Part shown: positions 8,162 to 17,011 of the stretch, piece by piece
Layout: every line of letters begins with the position of its first letter
How positions within the stretch are numbered: the first letter of the stretch is position 1
From: Gimesia benthica
GTDB taxonomy: Bacteria > Planctomycetota > Planctomycetia > Planctomycetales > Planctomycetaceae
Direction of reading: 5' to 3'
NCBI RefSeq assembly: GCF_009720525.1
Contig: NZ_CP043930.1
Coordinates: 3,752,501-3,816,500 of the forward strand
DNA length: 64,000 nt
Notes under the pieces: generated by a model
What the model saw: the letters and a program-made list of their open reading frames with translations, nothing else
Databases searched by the model: none
Told to the model about the DNA's origin: nothing
Translations under genes and position numbers: made by a program

Positions 8162-8845
8162 TTAATGGGCAGGCGGGCTGTCAGAATCCTGCTTCGAATG
8201 CACGGCATTCTCTTTCGATTGAATGGTCAGCCACAGGGGGACGTGCAGGTCCCAGTGGATCACGGCGCTCCGCAGACTCATGATCAGGGCAGAGCAGCCG
8301 ACGCCGATCAGGACGGCATGTTGGGGCAGCCAGGTGACCAGCGCGACAAACAGGATGCAGCCCAGGGTGACGGGAATCGCGTAAATTTCCCGCCGCATTA
8401 ACAGCGTGGGCTGTCCCGCGAGGACGTCACGCAGCAGGCCACCACCGATTGCGGTCAACACGCCCAGCAGGATCGGCGCGAGCGGCATGCCGAACTCAAC
8501 CCAGATGACTTTCTGAGCTGCCTGGATCGCAAACATCGAGACCCCCAATGCGTCGAGATAAAGCATGGTTTTGAAGATCTCTTTGCGCGTCATATGCCGG
8601 TTCATGAGAAACGCCAGAAAGCTGGCGCCCAGCGCAACCCAGATGTAATTCAGATCCGCGGCCCAGAAGACCGGTACCCCCAGGATTACATCACGAATGG
8701 TGCCGCCGCCGATCGCGGTGATCAACCCCAGCACACAGGCACCAAAGAAATCGACGCCGCGCGGCGAGACTGCCAGCACACCCGTTACCGCAAAGGCAAC
8801 CGTGCCAATCATTCCGAGGAGGTATTGTAAGTCTGCAACGCTCAT
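8162..8845 (-). CDS. TRIC/UPF0126-family inner-membrane protein
   Basis: A 227-residue protein with about seven hydrophobic segments and two internally repeated signatures: AIGGGTIRDVILG near residues 44-56 and AIGGGLLRDVLAG near 130-142. These duplicated glycine motifs define the YadS/YicG (UPF0126) family, whose members were shown to be trimeric intracellular cation-type channels in bacteria. A substrate such as potassium or glycine cannot be assigned from sequence. YjdM is encoded just upstream on the same strand, 20 bases away, so the two may share a transcript. Confidence 0.88.
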   Translation of the reverse strand: MSVADLQYLLGMIGTVAFAVTGVLAVSPRGVDFFGACVLGLITAIGGGTIRDVILGVPVFWAADLNYIWVALGASFLAFLMNRHMTRKEIFKTMLYLDALGVSMFAIQAAQKVIWVEFGMPLAPILLGVLTAIGGGLLRDVLAGQPTLLMRREIYAIPVTLGCILFVALVTWLPQHAVLIGVGCSALIMSLRSAVIHWDLHVPLWLTIQSKENAVHSKQDSDSPPAH

Positions 8846-8865
8846 GGTGAACCTGCTGACGCGGG

Positions 8866-9204
8866 TCAGGCCTTCTTGACGAATTCGGATTTCAGTCCCA
8901 TTGAACCGATCCCGGGAATTTTGCAGTCGATGTCGTGATCCCCTTCGACCAGGCGGATGTTCTTGACCTTCGTTCCCACCTTGACGACCGACGAAGAGCC
9001 CTTCACTTTAAGGTCTTTAATGACGGTGACGGAATCCCCATTTTGCAGGATGTTCCCGTTAGCGTCCCGCACGACGGGGCCGGTGGAGGTTTCGGTCGCA
9101 CCCGCCGGATTCCATTCGTGGCCGCATGACGGACAAACCAGCAGGCCTCTGTCTTCGTAGGTATATTCTCCATCACATTCCGGGCAATTCGGTAACTCGC
9201 TCAT
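8866..9204 (-). CDS. yjdM: YjdM/PhnA-family zinc-ribbon protein
   Basis: A 112-residue protein nearly collinear with E. coli YjdM (formerly PhnA). The N-terminal zinc ribbon has [21 protein letters not shown] at residues 8-28, giving four cysteine ligands, and the C-terminal PhnA domain reads [20 protein letters not shown] and [11 protein letters not shown], ending KSEFVKK. Despite its old name the family is not established as a phosphonate-metabolism enzyme; its biochemical role is unclear. No phosphonate genes lie nearby. Confidence 0.93.
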   Translation of the reverse strand: MSELPNCPECDGEYTYEDRGLLVCPSCGHEWNPAGATETSTGPVVRDANGNILQNGDSVTVIKDLKVKGSSSVVKVGTKVKNIRLVEGDHDIDCKIPGIGSMGLKSEFVKKA

Positions 9205-9506
9205 GTTCTCGTATCCTGCAGTCTGTCTGATTGGTCTATCAGCACCGCAACTCCACCCGGTGCTTAATCACATTAGAATAGCGAGAGACTGGTACAGAGA
9301 ACAGGAAGAGGCGCGGAAAGCCAACTGGAAAAAGCAGCTCTTAACAACCTTTAATATTCTTCACTGGTTCTTTTCCAGTGTCATTCGCATCATTTGCGTT
9401 GCAATCAGCCTCGGCTCTGGCAGATAATTGAAAACTTCCATTCCTATACCATGAGACCGGTCGTGTCGGGAATTCGAACACGACAACATTGCTAAGGACG
9501 CTCACC
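9205..9506. other. Intergenic region, no gene seen
   Basis: A 302-bp divergent gap that must hold the promoters of yjdM and of the 9507 sulfatase. AAGGA at 9494-9498 is the sulfatase ribosome binding site. I see no hairpin or small gene worth reporting. Confidence 0.5.
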
Positions 9507-10922
9507 ATGCTGGCTCGTATTTCCGTTTTTCTGTTACTCTGTTTTGTGATGATCCCCGGTCGGGTTCAGGCTGAAACTAAGCAGCCGAACATTTTGTTTA
9601 TCCTGACCGACCAGTGGCGGGCACAGTCCCTGGGCTACGCGGGCAACGAGCAGGTCAAGACGCCGAATATCGATGCGTTGGCCCGACAGAGTGTCAATTT
9701 TCAGAACGCGGTTTCCGGCTGTCCGGTCTGCTGTCCCTTCCGAGGTTCGCTGATGACCGGCCAGCGTCCGTTGACGCATGGCGTGTTTCTGAACGATGTG
9801 CAACTGCCTGCGAAAGCGGTGACGATCGCCGAGGTGCTGGACAACGCCGGTTATGAGACCGGTTTCATCGGGAAGTGGCATCTGGATGGTCGCGGCCGCT
9901 CAGCGTTCACGCCGCCGGAACGTCGACAGGGCTTTGAGTTCTGGCGGGCTCTGGAATGCACGCACAACTACAACCGTTCGTTTTACTACGGCGACTCTCC
10001 GCAACGACAGACCTGGGAAGGTTACGACGCGTTTGCCCAGACGCGCGTGGCCCGGCAGTTCATTCGGGACCAGTCCCAGAAAGGGCAACCGTTTCTGCTG
10101 GTGATGTCGTACGGCTCGCCACATAATCCGTATCACACCGCACCGCCGGAATACCAGAGCATGTATGAACCGGAGAAGATCAAAGTGCGTCCCAATGTAC
10201 CCAAAGATCAGCAGGCAACTGCGCAAAAAGAACTCGCCGGCTACTTTGCTCATTGTTCGGCACTGGATGATTGTGTCAGCGATTTAATGGCGACGCTCAA
10301 AGAGACCGGCATTGATCAAAACACGATCGTTGTCTTCACCTCTGATCACGGCGACATGCTGCGGTCGCACGGGCAGATCCGTAAGCAGAAACCGTGGGAC
10401 GAATCGCTGCGGGTGCCGATGCTGTTCCGGTTGAATGGCGTAGAGCACGCGCAAGGTCGCACCGTCGATTCCCCCATCAATTCCGAAGACCTGATGCCCA
10501 CGCTGTTGGGACTCTGTCAAGTTTCGATTCCCGACACCGTGGAAGGACTGGATTATAGCGGCTACCTGCGTGGCGGGAAAAATCCTTCAGACGGGGCGAC
10601 GGTCATCACCTGCCCTTCCCCTTTTGGTGAATGGCAGCGGAGCCGGGGCGGAAAGGAATACCGCGGCTTGAGAACGACCCGCTACACGTACGTCCGCGAT
10701 CTCAGTGGACCCTGGTTATTGTACGACAACGAGGCAGACCCGTATCAGCTGAAAAATCTGTGCAATGATCCGGAAGCAGCCCCGATCCAGGCAAAACTCG
10801 ATGCGCTGCTCAACAAAAAACTGGCCGCCCAGCATGATGAGTTTTTGCAGGGGAGTCAGTACATCGAAAAATTCGGTTACCAGGTGGACCCGAAAACCGG
10901 GACGGTGCCTTATACGAATTGA
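9507..10922 (+). CDS. Exported sulfatase, Cys-type
   Basis: A 471-residue type I sulfatase. The ATG at 9507 has AAGGA 8 bases upstream. Residues 1-22 form a signal peptide. The N-terminal metal site is NILFILTDQWRAQ (Asp35). The formylglycine motif is C75-C-P-F-R79 followed by GSLMTG; position four is Phe where Ser or Thr is usual. KWHLDG and TSDHGDML provide further active-site residues. Such enzymes release sulfate from sulfated glycans after an FGE or anSME converts the cysteine; the substrate cannot be told here. It appears monocistronic. Confidence 0.9.
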   Translation: MLARISVFLLLCFVMIPGRVQAETKQPNILFILTDQWRAQSLGYAGNEQVKTPNIDALARQSVNFQNAVSGCPVCCPFRGSLMTGQRPLTHGVFLNDVQLPAKAVTIAEVLDNAGYETGFIGKWHLDGRGRSAFTPPERRQGFEFWRALECTHNYNRSFYYGDSPQRQTWEGYDAFAQTRVARQFIRDQSQKGQPFLLVMSYGSPHNPYHTAPPEYQSMYEPEKIKVRPNVPKDQQATAQKELAGYFAHCSALDDCVSDLMATLKETGIDQNTIVVFTSDHGDMLRSHGQIRKQKPWDESLRVPMLFRLNGVEHAQGRTVDSPINSEDLMPTLLGLCQVSIPDTVEGLDYSGYLRGGKNPSDGATVITCPSPFGEWQRSRGGKEYRGLRTTRYTYVRDLSGPWLLYDNEADPYQLKNLCNDPEAAPIQAKLDALLNKKLAAQHDEFLQGSQYIEKFGYQVDPKTGTVPYTN

Positions 10923-10981
10923 ACCGCGAAATGCAGGCCTGTCGGGTGGCACTGTTGGCTTGCCGCCAGTGAATTGATGAA

Positions 10982-11120
10982 ACTACCACGAAAAACACGA
11001 AAGTCACGAAAAGGGGGAGAGCCCTGAAACCCTGAAGTATTAGGGGCAGCTCCTTCTTCCAATAGATACAGTCCTGACGAGACAGAAGGATTTTCGTGTA
11101 TTCAGTGCCTTTCGTGGTTC
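10982..11120. repeat. Intergenic element with CACGAAA terminal inverted repeats
   Basis: The left end contains ACCACGAAAAACACGAAAG and CACGAAAA (10984-11012). The right end, 11091-11120, contains the inverted counterpart TTTTCGTGTA and CCTTTCGTGGTTC. The ends could pair to form a long imperfect stem around about 75 bases. A fragment (AAAGAACCACGAAAAAAC) recurs at 14060. This is consistent with a small non-autonomous element or a shared terminator-like structure between the convergent neighbours. Confidence 0.5.
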
Positions 11121-11133
11121 TTTATTAAAATAC

Positions 11134-12801
11134 TCACTCAACCACTTTCCACTCCAGCTGCACAGCCAGACCTTGACTGTTGACTGGTAGTTGAGGTGAT
11201 AATTTCATCTCGAAGTGATTGTTCTTGTTTTGCATGTGTGCCAGTGCGCGGGGGGCGAACTGGAACAGTAATTCGGAGTTCAGCTTCGCGACTGACGCTG
11301 CCGGGTCGTCGCCATTCGTGTTTTCGCAGCGAAGATAGAACCCATAGACTGCAGTGGGGTGTTGCTTGATCCAGGCATCGAGGGAAACCGTAAGTTTCTC
11401 TACTTTGAGAGTCGTCTCCAGCGGAGTCCAGGAAGTCCCGTTCGAGGAGACGGAGATTGTGGGAGCCGACTGACCTGGTGCGAGTTTGAGTTCCAGCGCC
11501 CCTTTCAGCAGCACATAGGGCCAGGTGAAGTGCCAGTCCCGCTGGTGGGGATGCGGCTGTTTCAATGACTCCAGCTTTGTAATGCTGCGTTTCAGAGTAC
11601 CGTTCCCCGCGACGGGGGGCTGTTCCTCGTTCGGCATGTTGCGTCGATGAATATATTCCGCAGCGATGTAGTCAAACTCGAGGCGGTCACCGGGTTCCAG
11701 AGTGGGAGCCAGATTCGAATCCCGAATCGCCGGTTTGCGTTCGGAAGGCTGGTTATCAGCGGTCGTTGTGTAGAGCCGGGCGATTGCCTGCGAGGGACTG
11801 CCGATCGGATCCAGGGGCGTTTTTGTAATCAGTTCGGGGTGCTGTGCCAGTTCCTCAACACTCGCGATCACTCCCTGATCATTGCGATAAAAGACTTCAT
11901 GATCGGGATCGAACATGTGCCACTTACCGTCATAGAAGGCTTCCGCAACAACGTGTCCTGAGAGCCCCCAGGTCCGACTTCGCACACCTGCTTTGCGGGC
12001 CAGGACCGCGAAGTTCGAGGCACAGTCATCACAGAAGCCGTACCCGTAAACATTGAGAAACTTCACGGGGTCGTGCACTTCATCTCCCGGTTCTGCCGGA
12101 TAGAAGTGATACCGCCAGTCGACCAGGAATTTCCAGATCGCCAGTGATTTCTCTTCGTCCGTCATCCCCGGTTTGAGAATGCTGGCGAGCATCGCCTGCT
12201 GGCTGGAGAGATCGGGGGCCCCCTGGCGCTTCCAGTTCAGCTGGATGCTTTGCTGCGGATCCCGGTTTTCCCAGACCAGCTTGACGGGTTGCACGCGTTT
12301 GCCGGAGATATCAGGAAATGAGATCAGCGAGTCGGCATCGGTCAGTACGAATTGCGCTGACTGTTCGGTATAAGTTTCCGGGCAGACCAGTTCATATTTG
12401 CGTCCATTGGTGCGGGGATCGGAAGAATCGCTGGCGGAAAAATAGAGCGTGGTCGGCGTCCAGTGACTGTAGTGCCCTTTCCCTGTTTCGCGGATCAGCT
12501 TATGCAGCGCGTGGGGATGCGGCAGGGGTTGGCCATCTTCCAGCAGGATGCAGGTGGATCTGGATTTACTGTCAGCTTCATGCGGAATTTTGAGGCGGGC
12601 CACGTAGCCGACACCGGTCTCATGTGTCATCGCCGCGGGCGTAATCAGTTCGCGAACCTGCCCGGTTTTCGTTAGCGAGCGGATTTCGGGACGAACGGTT
12701 TTCACGGTCTGAGTGTCTGAATCACCCCACACCGGCGAGAACGGGATGTTGCATGTGAGCAAGAGGCTCGCCAGGTAGAAGTATGCTGGTTGTGGTTTCA
12801 T
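11134..12801 (-). CDS. Exported transglutaminase-like protein
   Basis: A 555-residue protein with a signal peptide at residues 1-26. A transglutaminase-like core lies near 205-310 and its catalytic triad is readable: Cys257 in GYGFCDDCASNF, His283 in SGHVVAEAF and Asp298 in WHMFDPD. The remaining N- and C-terminal parts (about 200 and 240 residues) look beta-rich. Bacterial members of this fold are usually peptidases or amidases and not true cross-linkers. The substrate is unknown. It is monocistronic and converges on the 9507 sulfatase. Confidence 0.82.
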   Translation of the reverse strand: MKPQPAYFYLASLLLTCNIPFSPVWGDSDTQTVKTVRPEIRSLTKTGQVRELITPAAMTHETGVGYVARLKIPHEADSKSRSTCILLEDGQPLPHPHALHKLIRETGKGHYSHWTPTTLYFSASDSSDPRTNGRKYELVCPETYTEQSAQFVLTDADSLISFPDISGKRVQPVKLVWENRDPQQSIQLNWKRQGAPDLSSQQAMLASILKPGMTDEEKSLAIWKFLVDWRYHFYPAEPGDEVHDPVKFLNVYGYGFCDDCASNFAVLARKAGVRSRTWGLSGHVVAEAFYDGKWHMFDPDHEVFYRNDQGVIASVEELAQHPELITKTPLDPIGSPSQAIARLYTTTADNQPSERKPAIRDSNLAPTLEPGDRLEFDYIAAEYIHRRNMPNEEQPPVAGNGTLKRSITKLESLKQPHPHQRDWHFTWPYVLLKGALELKLAPGQSAPTISVSSNGTSWTPLETTLKVEKLTVSLDAWIKQHPTAVYGFYLRCENTNGDDPAASVAKLNSELLFQFAPRALAHMQNKNNHFEMKLSPQLPVNSQGLAVQLEWKVVE

Positions 12802-12974
12802 ATTGAACTCTGCAAGAGAAAACAGGGTACACGAGTGCGGGCAACACGCAGATATTATACCCCTGCCTGTTGCTGACGCTTGCCATTTCCAGCGAAAAAA
12901 CTGAAAGTGGACAATAGATCGAGAAGGCTCATATCTAAGTCATCGCTTTCAATTTAATAATCCTCCTGCAATCA

Positions 12975-14054
12975 ATGGAATCAAAAATGTTCAATCAATC
13001 CAGGCTGTCAGCGCGTTTCATGGGGCATTCCTTCGCTTTCGCTATGGTCGGGCTGGCCACTTCGTTTTTGTCTGCAGCTGATAAATATACCGAGCAACCT
13101 GGAACGAAAGGGAACGGCAGCTATGTTGTCGGGCCCAACTACAAGATCGATCCGAGACTCACTGATCGGGGCAATCCCAAGGGGAAACGCTTCGAGTTCG
13201 AGATGCCCCTGGCGGAGAGCAAGATCTTTCCCGGCACCGACGAGACGCTCGACCCGAAAAAAGAGGTGCGAAAAACCCGCAAGATCTTTGTCTATGTTCC
13301 CGCAGCCTACAAAGATGGAACCAAGGCACCGATTCTGGTCATGCAGGACGGACCGAGCCGGATGGACCTGGTCTGCAATGCCCTGGACAATCTGACGATC
13401 TCGAAAGATCCGGCACAGCGGCTGCCGGCGTTTATTGTGATTGCGGTCCAGAACGGCGGTAACGACGGCAAAGGAAGCGAACGCGGTCTGGAGTACGATA
13501 CGATGTCCGACCGTTACGCCCGGTTTATCAATGACGAAGTCCTGCCGGCCGTGCTGAAGAACAAACAGATCCGTGCCGCGTATCCGCACATCGCGTTTAC
13601 CGAGAATCCCTGGGGGAAGGCCACGATGGGCTGCAGTTCCGGCGGTGCGGCTGCGTTGACGATGGGCTGGTTCCGACCCGATCTGTTCCGCCGCCTGATT
13701 ACCTATTCCGGTACCTTCGTCGATCAGCAGGACGACGACGCACCCCAGGAAGCAGAGTACCCCCTGGGTGCGTGGGAATATCATTCGAGCATGAAGCTGA
13801 TTGAAAACAGCGATCCCAAGCCTCTGCGGATCTTCACGCATGTGGCAGAAAACGATCTCCGGGCCGACGATCCGGAAGAGACGTACCACAACTGGGTGAT
13901 GGCCAATGAACGGACGGCCGAGGCCCTCAAGGCCAAGGGTTACGATTATCGATACGTCTTCAGCAAGGGGACCCGGCACTGCGACCGCAAGGTCTTCGAA
14001 CAGACGCTGGCCGACACCCTGCTCTGGATGTGGCAAGGATATAACGGCGAGTGA
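12975..14054 (+). CDS. Exported esterase, Fes/IroE-like alpha/beta hydrolase
   Basis: A 359-residue protein; an ATG at 12987 with GGA upstream is an alternative start. A signal peptide covers about residues 1-35. The fold is that of the enterochelin-esterase/esterase D group: KIFVYVPAAYKDGTKAPILVMQDG leads into the hydrolase domain. The nucleophile elbow is GCSSGGAAAL, the acid is probably in HVAENDLRADD, and the histidine is in KGTRHCD near the C-terminus. A carboxylester substrate outside the cytoplasm is likely. Siderophore hydrolysis cannot be assumed, since no siderophore genes are nearby. Confidence 0.8.
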   Translation: MESKMFNQSRLSARFMGHSFAFAMVGLATSFLSAADKYTEQPGTKGNGSYVVGPNYKIDPRLTDRGNPKGKRFEFEMPLAESKIFPGTDETLDPKKEVRKTRKIFVYVPAAYKDGTKAPILVMQDGPSRMDLVCNALDNLTISKDPAQRLPAFIVIAVQNGGNDGKGSERGLEYDTMSDRYARFINDEVLPAVLKNKQIRAAYPHIAFTENPWGKATMGCSSGGAAALTMGWFRPDLFRRLITYSGTFVDQQDDDAPQEAEYPLGAWEYHSSMKLIENSDPKPLRIFTHVAENDLRADDPEETYHNWVMANERTAEALKAKGYDYRYVFSKGTRHCDRKVFEQTLADTLLWMWQGYNGE

Positions 14055-14231
14055 TATTTAAAGAACCACGAAAAAACAGCGGATAGAATAGAAAAAGGGT
14101 AGCCTCGAATGTAATTCGGGGCGAGCGCAGCGAGCAGGAAACTGTCAGTGCAACAGACCGAATCAGCAACAGGAAACCGGTCCGCTTGAAGCAGGGGACG
14201 GACCCATGTGTCCGCCCGCCTGGCGATACAT
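14055..14231. repeat. Dispersed intergenic repeat, copy 1
   Basis: Follows the esterase stop codon. At 14102-14120 CCTCGAAT and ATTCGGGG form a hairpin. The conserved string GCGAGCGCAGCGAGCAGG and AAACTG comes next (to 14144). Further along, ATGTGTCCGCCCGCCTGG (14206-14223) matches a segment near 57519. Related copies occur at 57430, 61361, 61499, 61688 and 63241. Confidence 0.7.
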
Positions 14232-14279
14232 GAGTTGCTTTGACATCTGATGGCACCCGCAGAAGAAATGGGAAACAAA

Positions 14280-14897
14280 ATGACCAAACACAAAGATTTC
14301 AAATTTATGGCGGAATCCGAAATTGTAATTCCTGCGATCGATGAGAAAATCATTCAAAGGAATGAAACGTTTTTAAGTCATTATAATGAAAAAGTAATCA
14401 GGTTTCCTGAGGAACTGGCAGCCTGTTTTCTAAAACATCATGGCGGTATTCCCGAGAAGCAGTGTTTCAGAATGCCGGAAGGCTCGGTGAGAATGATTTG
14501 CCGCTTCTGCACGCTGCTGGATTATGATGAGATTCCAGTGCCAGAAGTGATGACATGGAGATCAACGGAAAGTGATATCAGATATGATTATAGTCTGGAT
14601 TTTCTGATGAATGCGGATCCATATTCAAGTCGCTTATATCAAAGCAGAGGGGTGTTAGTTCCTTTTGCCGTCATTGACACCGAGGGGCATAATGCACGCT
14701 CCATGCATGATATGGACTTAATTTGTCTGGATTATCAAGAATCAGCAGAACCATCCGTTGTTACCTGGAGCTTCGAAGAGTCGTGGGCAAGTCCAGAAGA
14801 AACCGTCAAAGTTGCAGATTCTTTCGCAGGGCTTCTCGAAATGCTCTTTGAGCGCCCCGCTGATTTTCCCTGCACGAATGAATGCGAATACTTTTAG
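14280..14897 (+). CDS. SUKH (SMI1/KNR4)-family protein
   Basis: A 205-residue protein from the ATG at 14280 (GGGA 6 bases upstream); in-frame ATGs at 14250 and 14268 are alternatives. SUKH features are FPEELAACFLKHHGGIP near the N-terminus, VPFAVIDTEGHN in the middle, and VVTWSFEESW followed by ADSFAGLLEML near the end. SUKH proteins often act as immunity proteins against contact-dependent or secreted nuclease toxins. Codon use is visibly more AT-rich than the neighbours, which fits horizontal acquisition. No toxin gene is adjacent. An Imm11-like gene follows. Confidence 0.72.
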   Translation: MTKHKDFKFMAESEIVIPAIDEKIIQRNETFLSHYNEKVIRFPEELAACFLKHHGGIPEKQCFRMPEGSVRMICRFCTLLDYDEIPVPEVMTWRSTESDIRYDYSLDFLMNADPYSSRLYQSRGVLVPFAVIDTEGHNARSMHDMDLICLDYQESAEPSVVTWSFEESWASPEETVKVADSFAGLLEMLFERPADFPCTNECEYF

Positions 14898-15022
14898 ATC
14901 TCGTTCTGGATACCCGGTTGCAGGGTCAAGCAGGAAACTGGCTGAGAAACAGTCTGTTGTAGTGAGAGTAAACCGATAGGGCGCTTGTCCTTCCGCAACC
15001 TTGATATGCGAGAAAGCAGCCT

Positions 15023-15583
15023 ATGAAGCCGAAGTTTTATAAATTTGACGATCACTTCGAGGGTGTGGGCGTGGTGCCGCAACACCAGAAGATGGGCGCC
15101 GACTATGATTATGATGCGCCGGATTCCGTACACCAGCTGCCCTTCGATGAGTTACCCGACTTCGCGCCCAACTTCAATACGGTTCTGCTGGCTGACCGGG
15201 CGATCGTTACGGATCTGATCAGTTCTGCACCAATCCGGAACTGCGGCTGGCTGATCAGCGGGAAGTTCAAGTCGATCCTGGAGACGTTCAAACTGCCACT
15301 GCACCAGTTTTACCCGGTTCCGGTCGACCATCGTGGTACGGAGCTTCCTGATTACTGGTGGCTGCAGTTGCCGCAACCCCCGGTGAGCATTCCACCCGAA
15401 GCAGCCTATGCCGAGGCGGAAGATCTGATTCTCAGCTGTGAAACTTTACATGACGTCGCCCTGTTCAGTCTCTATCGCCCGCCCCGTTTTATGGGGTATT
15501 ACGTGCGTCAAGATCTGAAAGCAGCGATCGAAGAAGCCGGAATCACGGGCTATAGACTCAGTACGCCCCGCCTGTTTCGTTAG
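15023..15583 (+). CDS. Imm11/DUF1629-like protein
   Basis: A 186-residue cytosolic protein starting MKPKFYKFDDHFEG. The pattern DLPDFAPNFNTVLLADRAIVTDLI, then ILETFKLPLHQFYPVPVDHRG, then DYWWLQL resembles the Imm11 (DUF1629) immunity-associated family, in which a bulky aromatic 'YYWL' strand follows a charged loop. That family often accompanies polymorphic toxin systems. The assignment rests on pattern resemblance only. It sits in the same direction between a SUKH gene and an unknown gene. Confidence 0.5.
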   Translation: MKPKFYKFDDHFEGVGVVPQHQKMGADYDYDAPDSVHQLPFDELPDFAPNFNTVLLADRAIVTDLISSAPIRNCGWLISGKFKSILETFKLPLHQFYPVPVDHRGTELPDYWWLQLPQPPVSIPPEAAYAEAEDLILSCETLHDVALFSLYRPPRFMGYYVRQDLKAAIEEAGITGYRLSTPRLFR

Positions 15584-15674
15584 GGGCATCTTTGTGTTGA
15601 ATATTACGATTGCACCAGATAGGGGGCTGGGTCAATGGTATATCGCATGATTGATTACTATCTGGTGACTTTCC

Positions 15675-16565
15675 ATGAGCAATTCTGATATAAAACCTTT
15701 TGAAGAACGTAATCAGACAGATCAGGCACGCCGTAAACTCAAAGGTCTGGCGAAGTCGTCAGGCATGGATCTCGAATTGATCACCGCCCTGGCCAACTTC
15801 ACCTGGGATTATGACAAGGTCACCCCCAGAGACGGAAATGGTTGGATCAACAAAACGCCCCTCAACCCAGCCGCCAGGAAACAGCTCCGCCTGATCGCTG
15901 ACACTGTTCATTTAACGCCGAATTTCACACTGGAATATGACCAGGCAGCCAAAGACCTGATCCGGACGCATGCCAAGCTATCATCCGAAATTGTGTGGAC
16001 CAATTTCTACCCGGCGGTTGCCAACAAAAATTATGGTCGCGTTTCCGAGTTCGCCTCCTGGTATTACCTGCGCGGACTCAACAAATCTCGAATGAAATCG
16101 CTGGACTGGAAGACCAAACCTGTGGGGATGGTCGAAATTGCACGTGAACTATTCCTGAAATTCTTTCGCGGAGGAAGCATCGAACGAGATAATCTGGATT
16201 ATCTATGGTGCGATTTAACCCTCCCACTGGAGTACAGTTATCCCAAAACGTCAAAGGTTACTCCCTGGCTGGAGCCATTATTGTCTGCTATCGAAGGTCT
16301 ACCACCTCATTCCGGTTTGAAAGATCTGCTTGCCTGCTGTAAGGGCCTGGTGGGTGGAGACAAATTTTTTAAGCAAGAAGTCCTGCAGGCTCTAAGTTAC
16401 GCCGATGTACTCCAAGTCAACGACCTGTCAGTAACCGCGATGTTCATCGCTGATCGGCGGGACGAATTGAGTTCGCATTATTATTCGAACGAATGGTCCT
16501 TTCCACTCCGATTCTGGTCGACCAACGGTGGTAACGTGAATCGTGAAGCTGTGCCTGAGACGTAA
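15675..16565 (+). CDS. Protein of unknown function in the immunity-type cluster
   Basis: A 296-residue protein that I do not recognise. It has no signal peptide or membrane segment. The first 60 residues are helical and charged; aromatic-rich segments follow (SSEIVWTNFYPAVANKNYG, EFASWYYLRGLNKSRM, DYLWCDLTLPLEYSY). The C-terminal half reads as alternating helices. No nuclease, protease or nucleotide-binding motif is visible. Its position between Imm11-like and small membrane proteins suggests an accessory function, perhaps also immunity, but that is guilt by association. Confidence 0.6.
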   Translation: MSNSDIKPFEERNQTDQARRKLKGLAKSSGMDLELITALANFTWDYDKVTPRDGNGWINKTPLNPAARKQLRLIADTVHLTPNFTLEYDQAAKDLIRTHAKLSSEIVWTNFYPAVANKNYGRVSEFASWYYLRGLNKSRMKSLDWKTKPVGMVEIARELFLKFFRGGSIERDNLDYLWCDLTLPLEYSYPKTSKVTPWLEPLLSAIEGLPPHSGLKDLLACCKGLVGGDKFFKQEVLQALSYADVLQVNDLSVTAMFIADRRDELSSHYYSNEWSFPLRFWSTNGGNVNREAVPET

Positions 16566-16622
16566 GTATCGTGTTAACCTGTCTGAGAAAGCTAACAATT
16601 CCGTATTGAAAGGAGCGCTGCC

Positions 16623-16967
16623 ATGAATAAAAAACTGGAATATCTCTCCGTTCTGGCTGGCTTAATGATTTTGCTGGTCGGCGCAGGAGCTGCGTACTAT
16701 TCTGATCGAGCGTCGTCAGAACATACGGTCATTTATCGGGGTGGCGTCAGCTCGATTCAGTGGCAGAAAGGCCTGGATAATGTCACAGGGTTTTCCAGTG
16801 CCAGGAAACGGGATCTATCAAAACCGCTAAAACCGATTGGCCGGGTGGTCGTGTTCGAGGACTGGGTGGAATTCAAACGAATCGACAGCCTGGATGCACC
16901 GCTGCTGATTCCCCGCGAACGGATTATTAACCTGGAACTGGTGCCGGACAACGCTCCGCCGCAATAA
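16623..16967 (+). CDS. Small membrane-anchored protein of unknown function
   Basis: A 114-residue protein with a clear AAAGGAG ribosome binding site. An N-terminal transmembrane or signal segment covers residues 9-27 (LSVLAGLMILLVGAGAAYY). The remaining 85 residues are soluble, with strands near VVVFEDWVEFKRIDS and LIPRERIINLELVP, and probably lie outside the membrane. No family recognised. It is followed closely by two more genes and may start a three-gene operon (16623, 17012, 17719). Confidence 0.65.
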   Translation: MNKKLEYLSVLAGLMILLVGAGAAYYSDRASSEHTVIYRGGVSSIQWQKGLDNVTGFSSARKRDLSKPLKPIGRVVVFEDWVEFKRIDSLDAPLLIPRERIINLELVPDNAPPQ

Positions 16968-17011
16968 TCAGAATGGTAGCGCTCAAAGAAACCAAAGAGG
17001 CAGGCAACCTC

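Noticed and set aside
9203-9427. 74-codon plus-strand frame between yjdM and the sulfatase.
   Set aside because: No ribosome binding site and no recognisable protein features; it is more likely promoter DNA.
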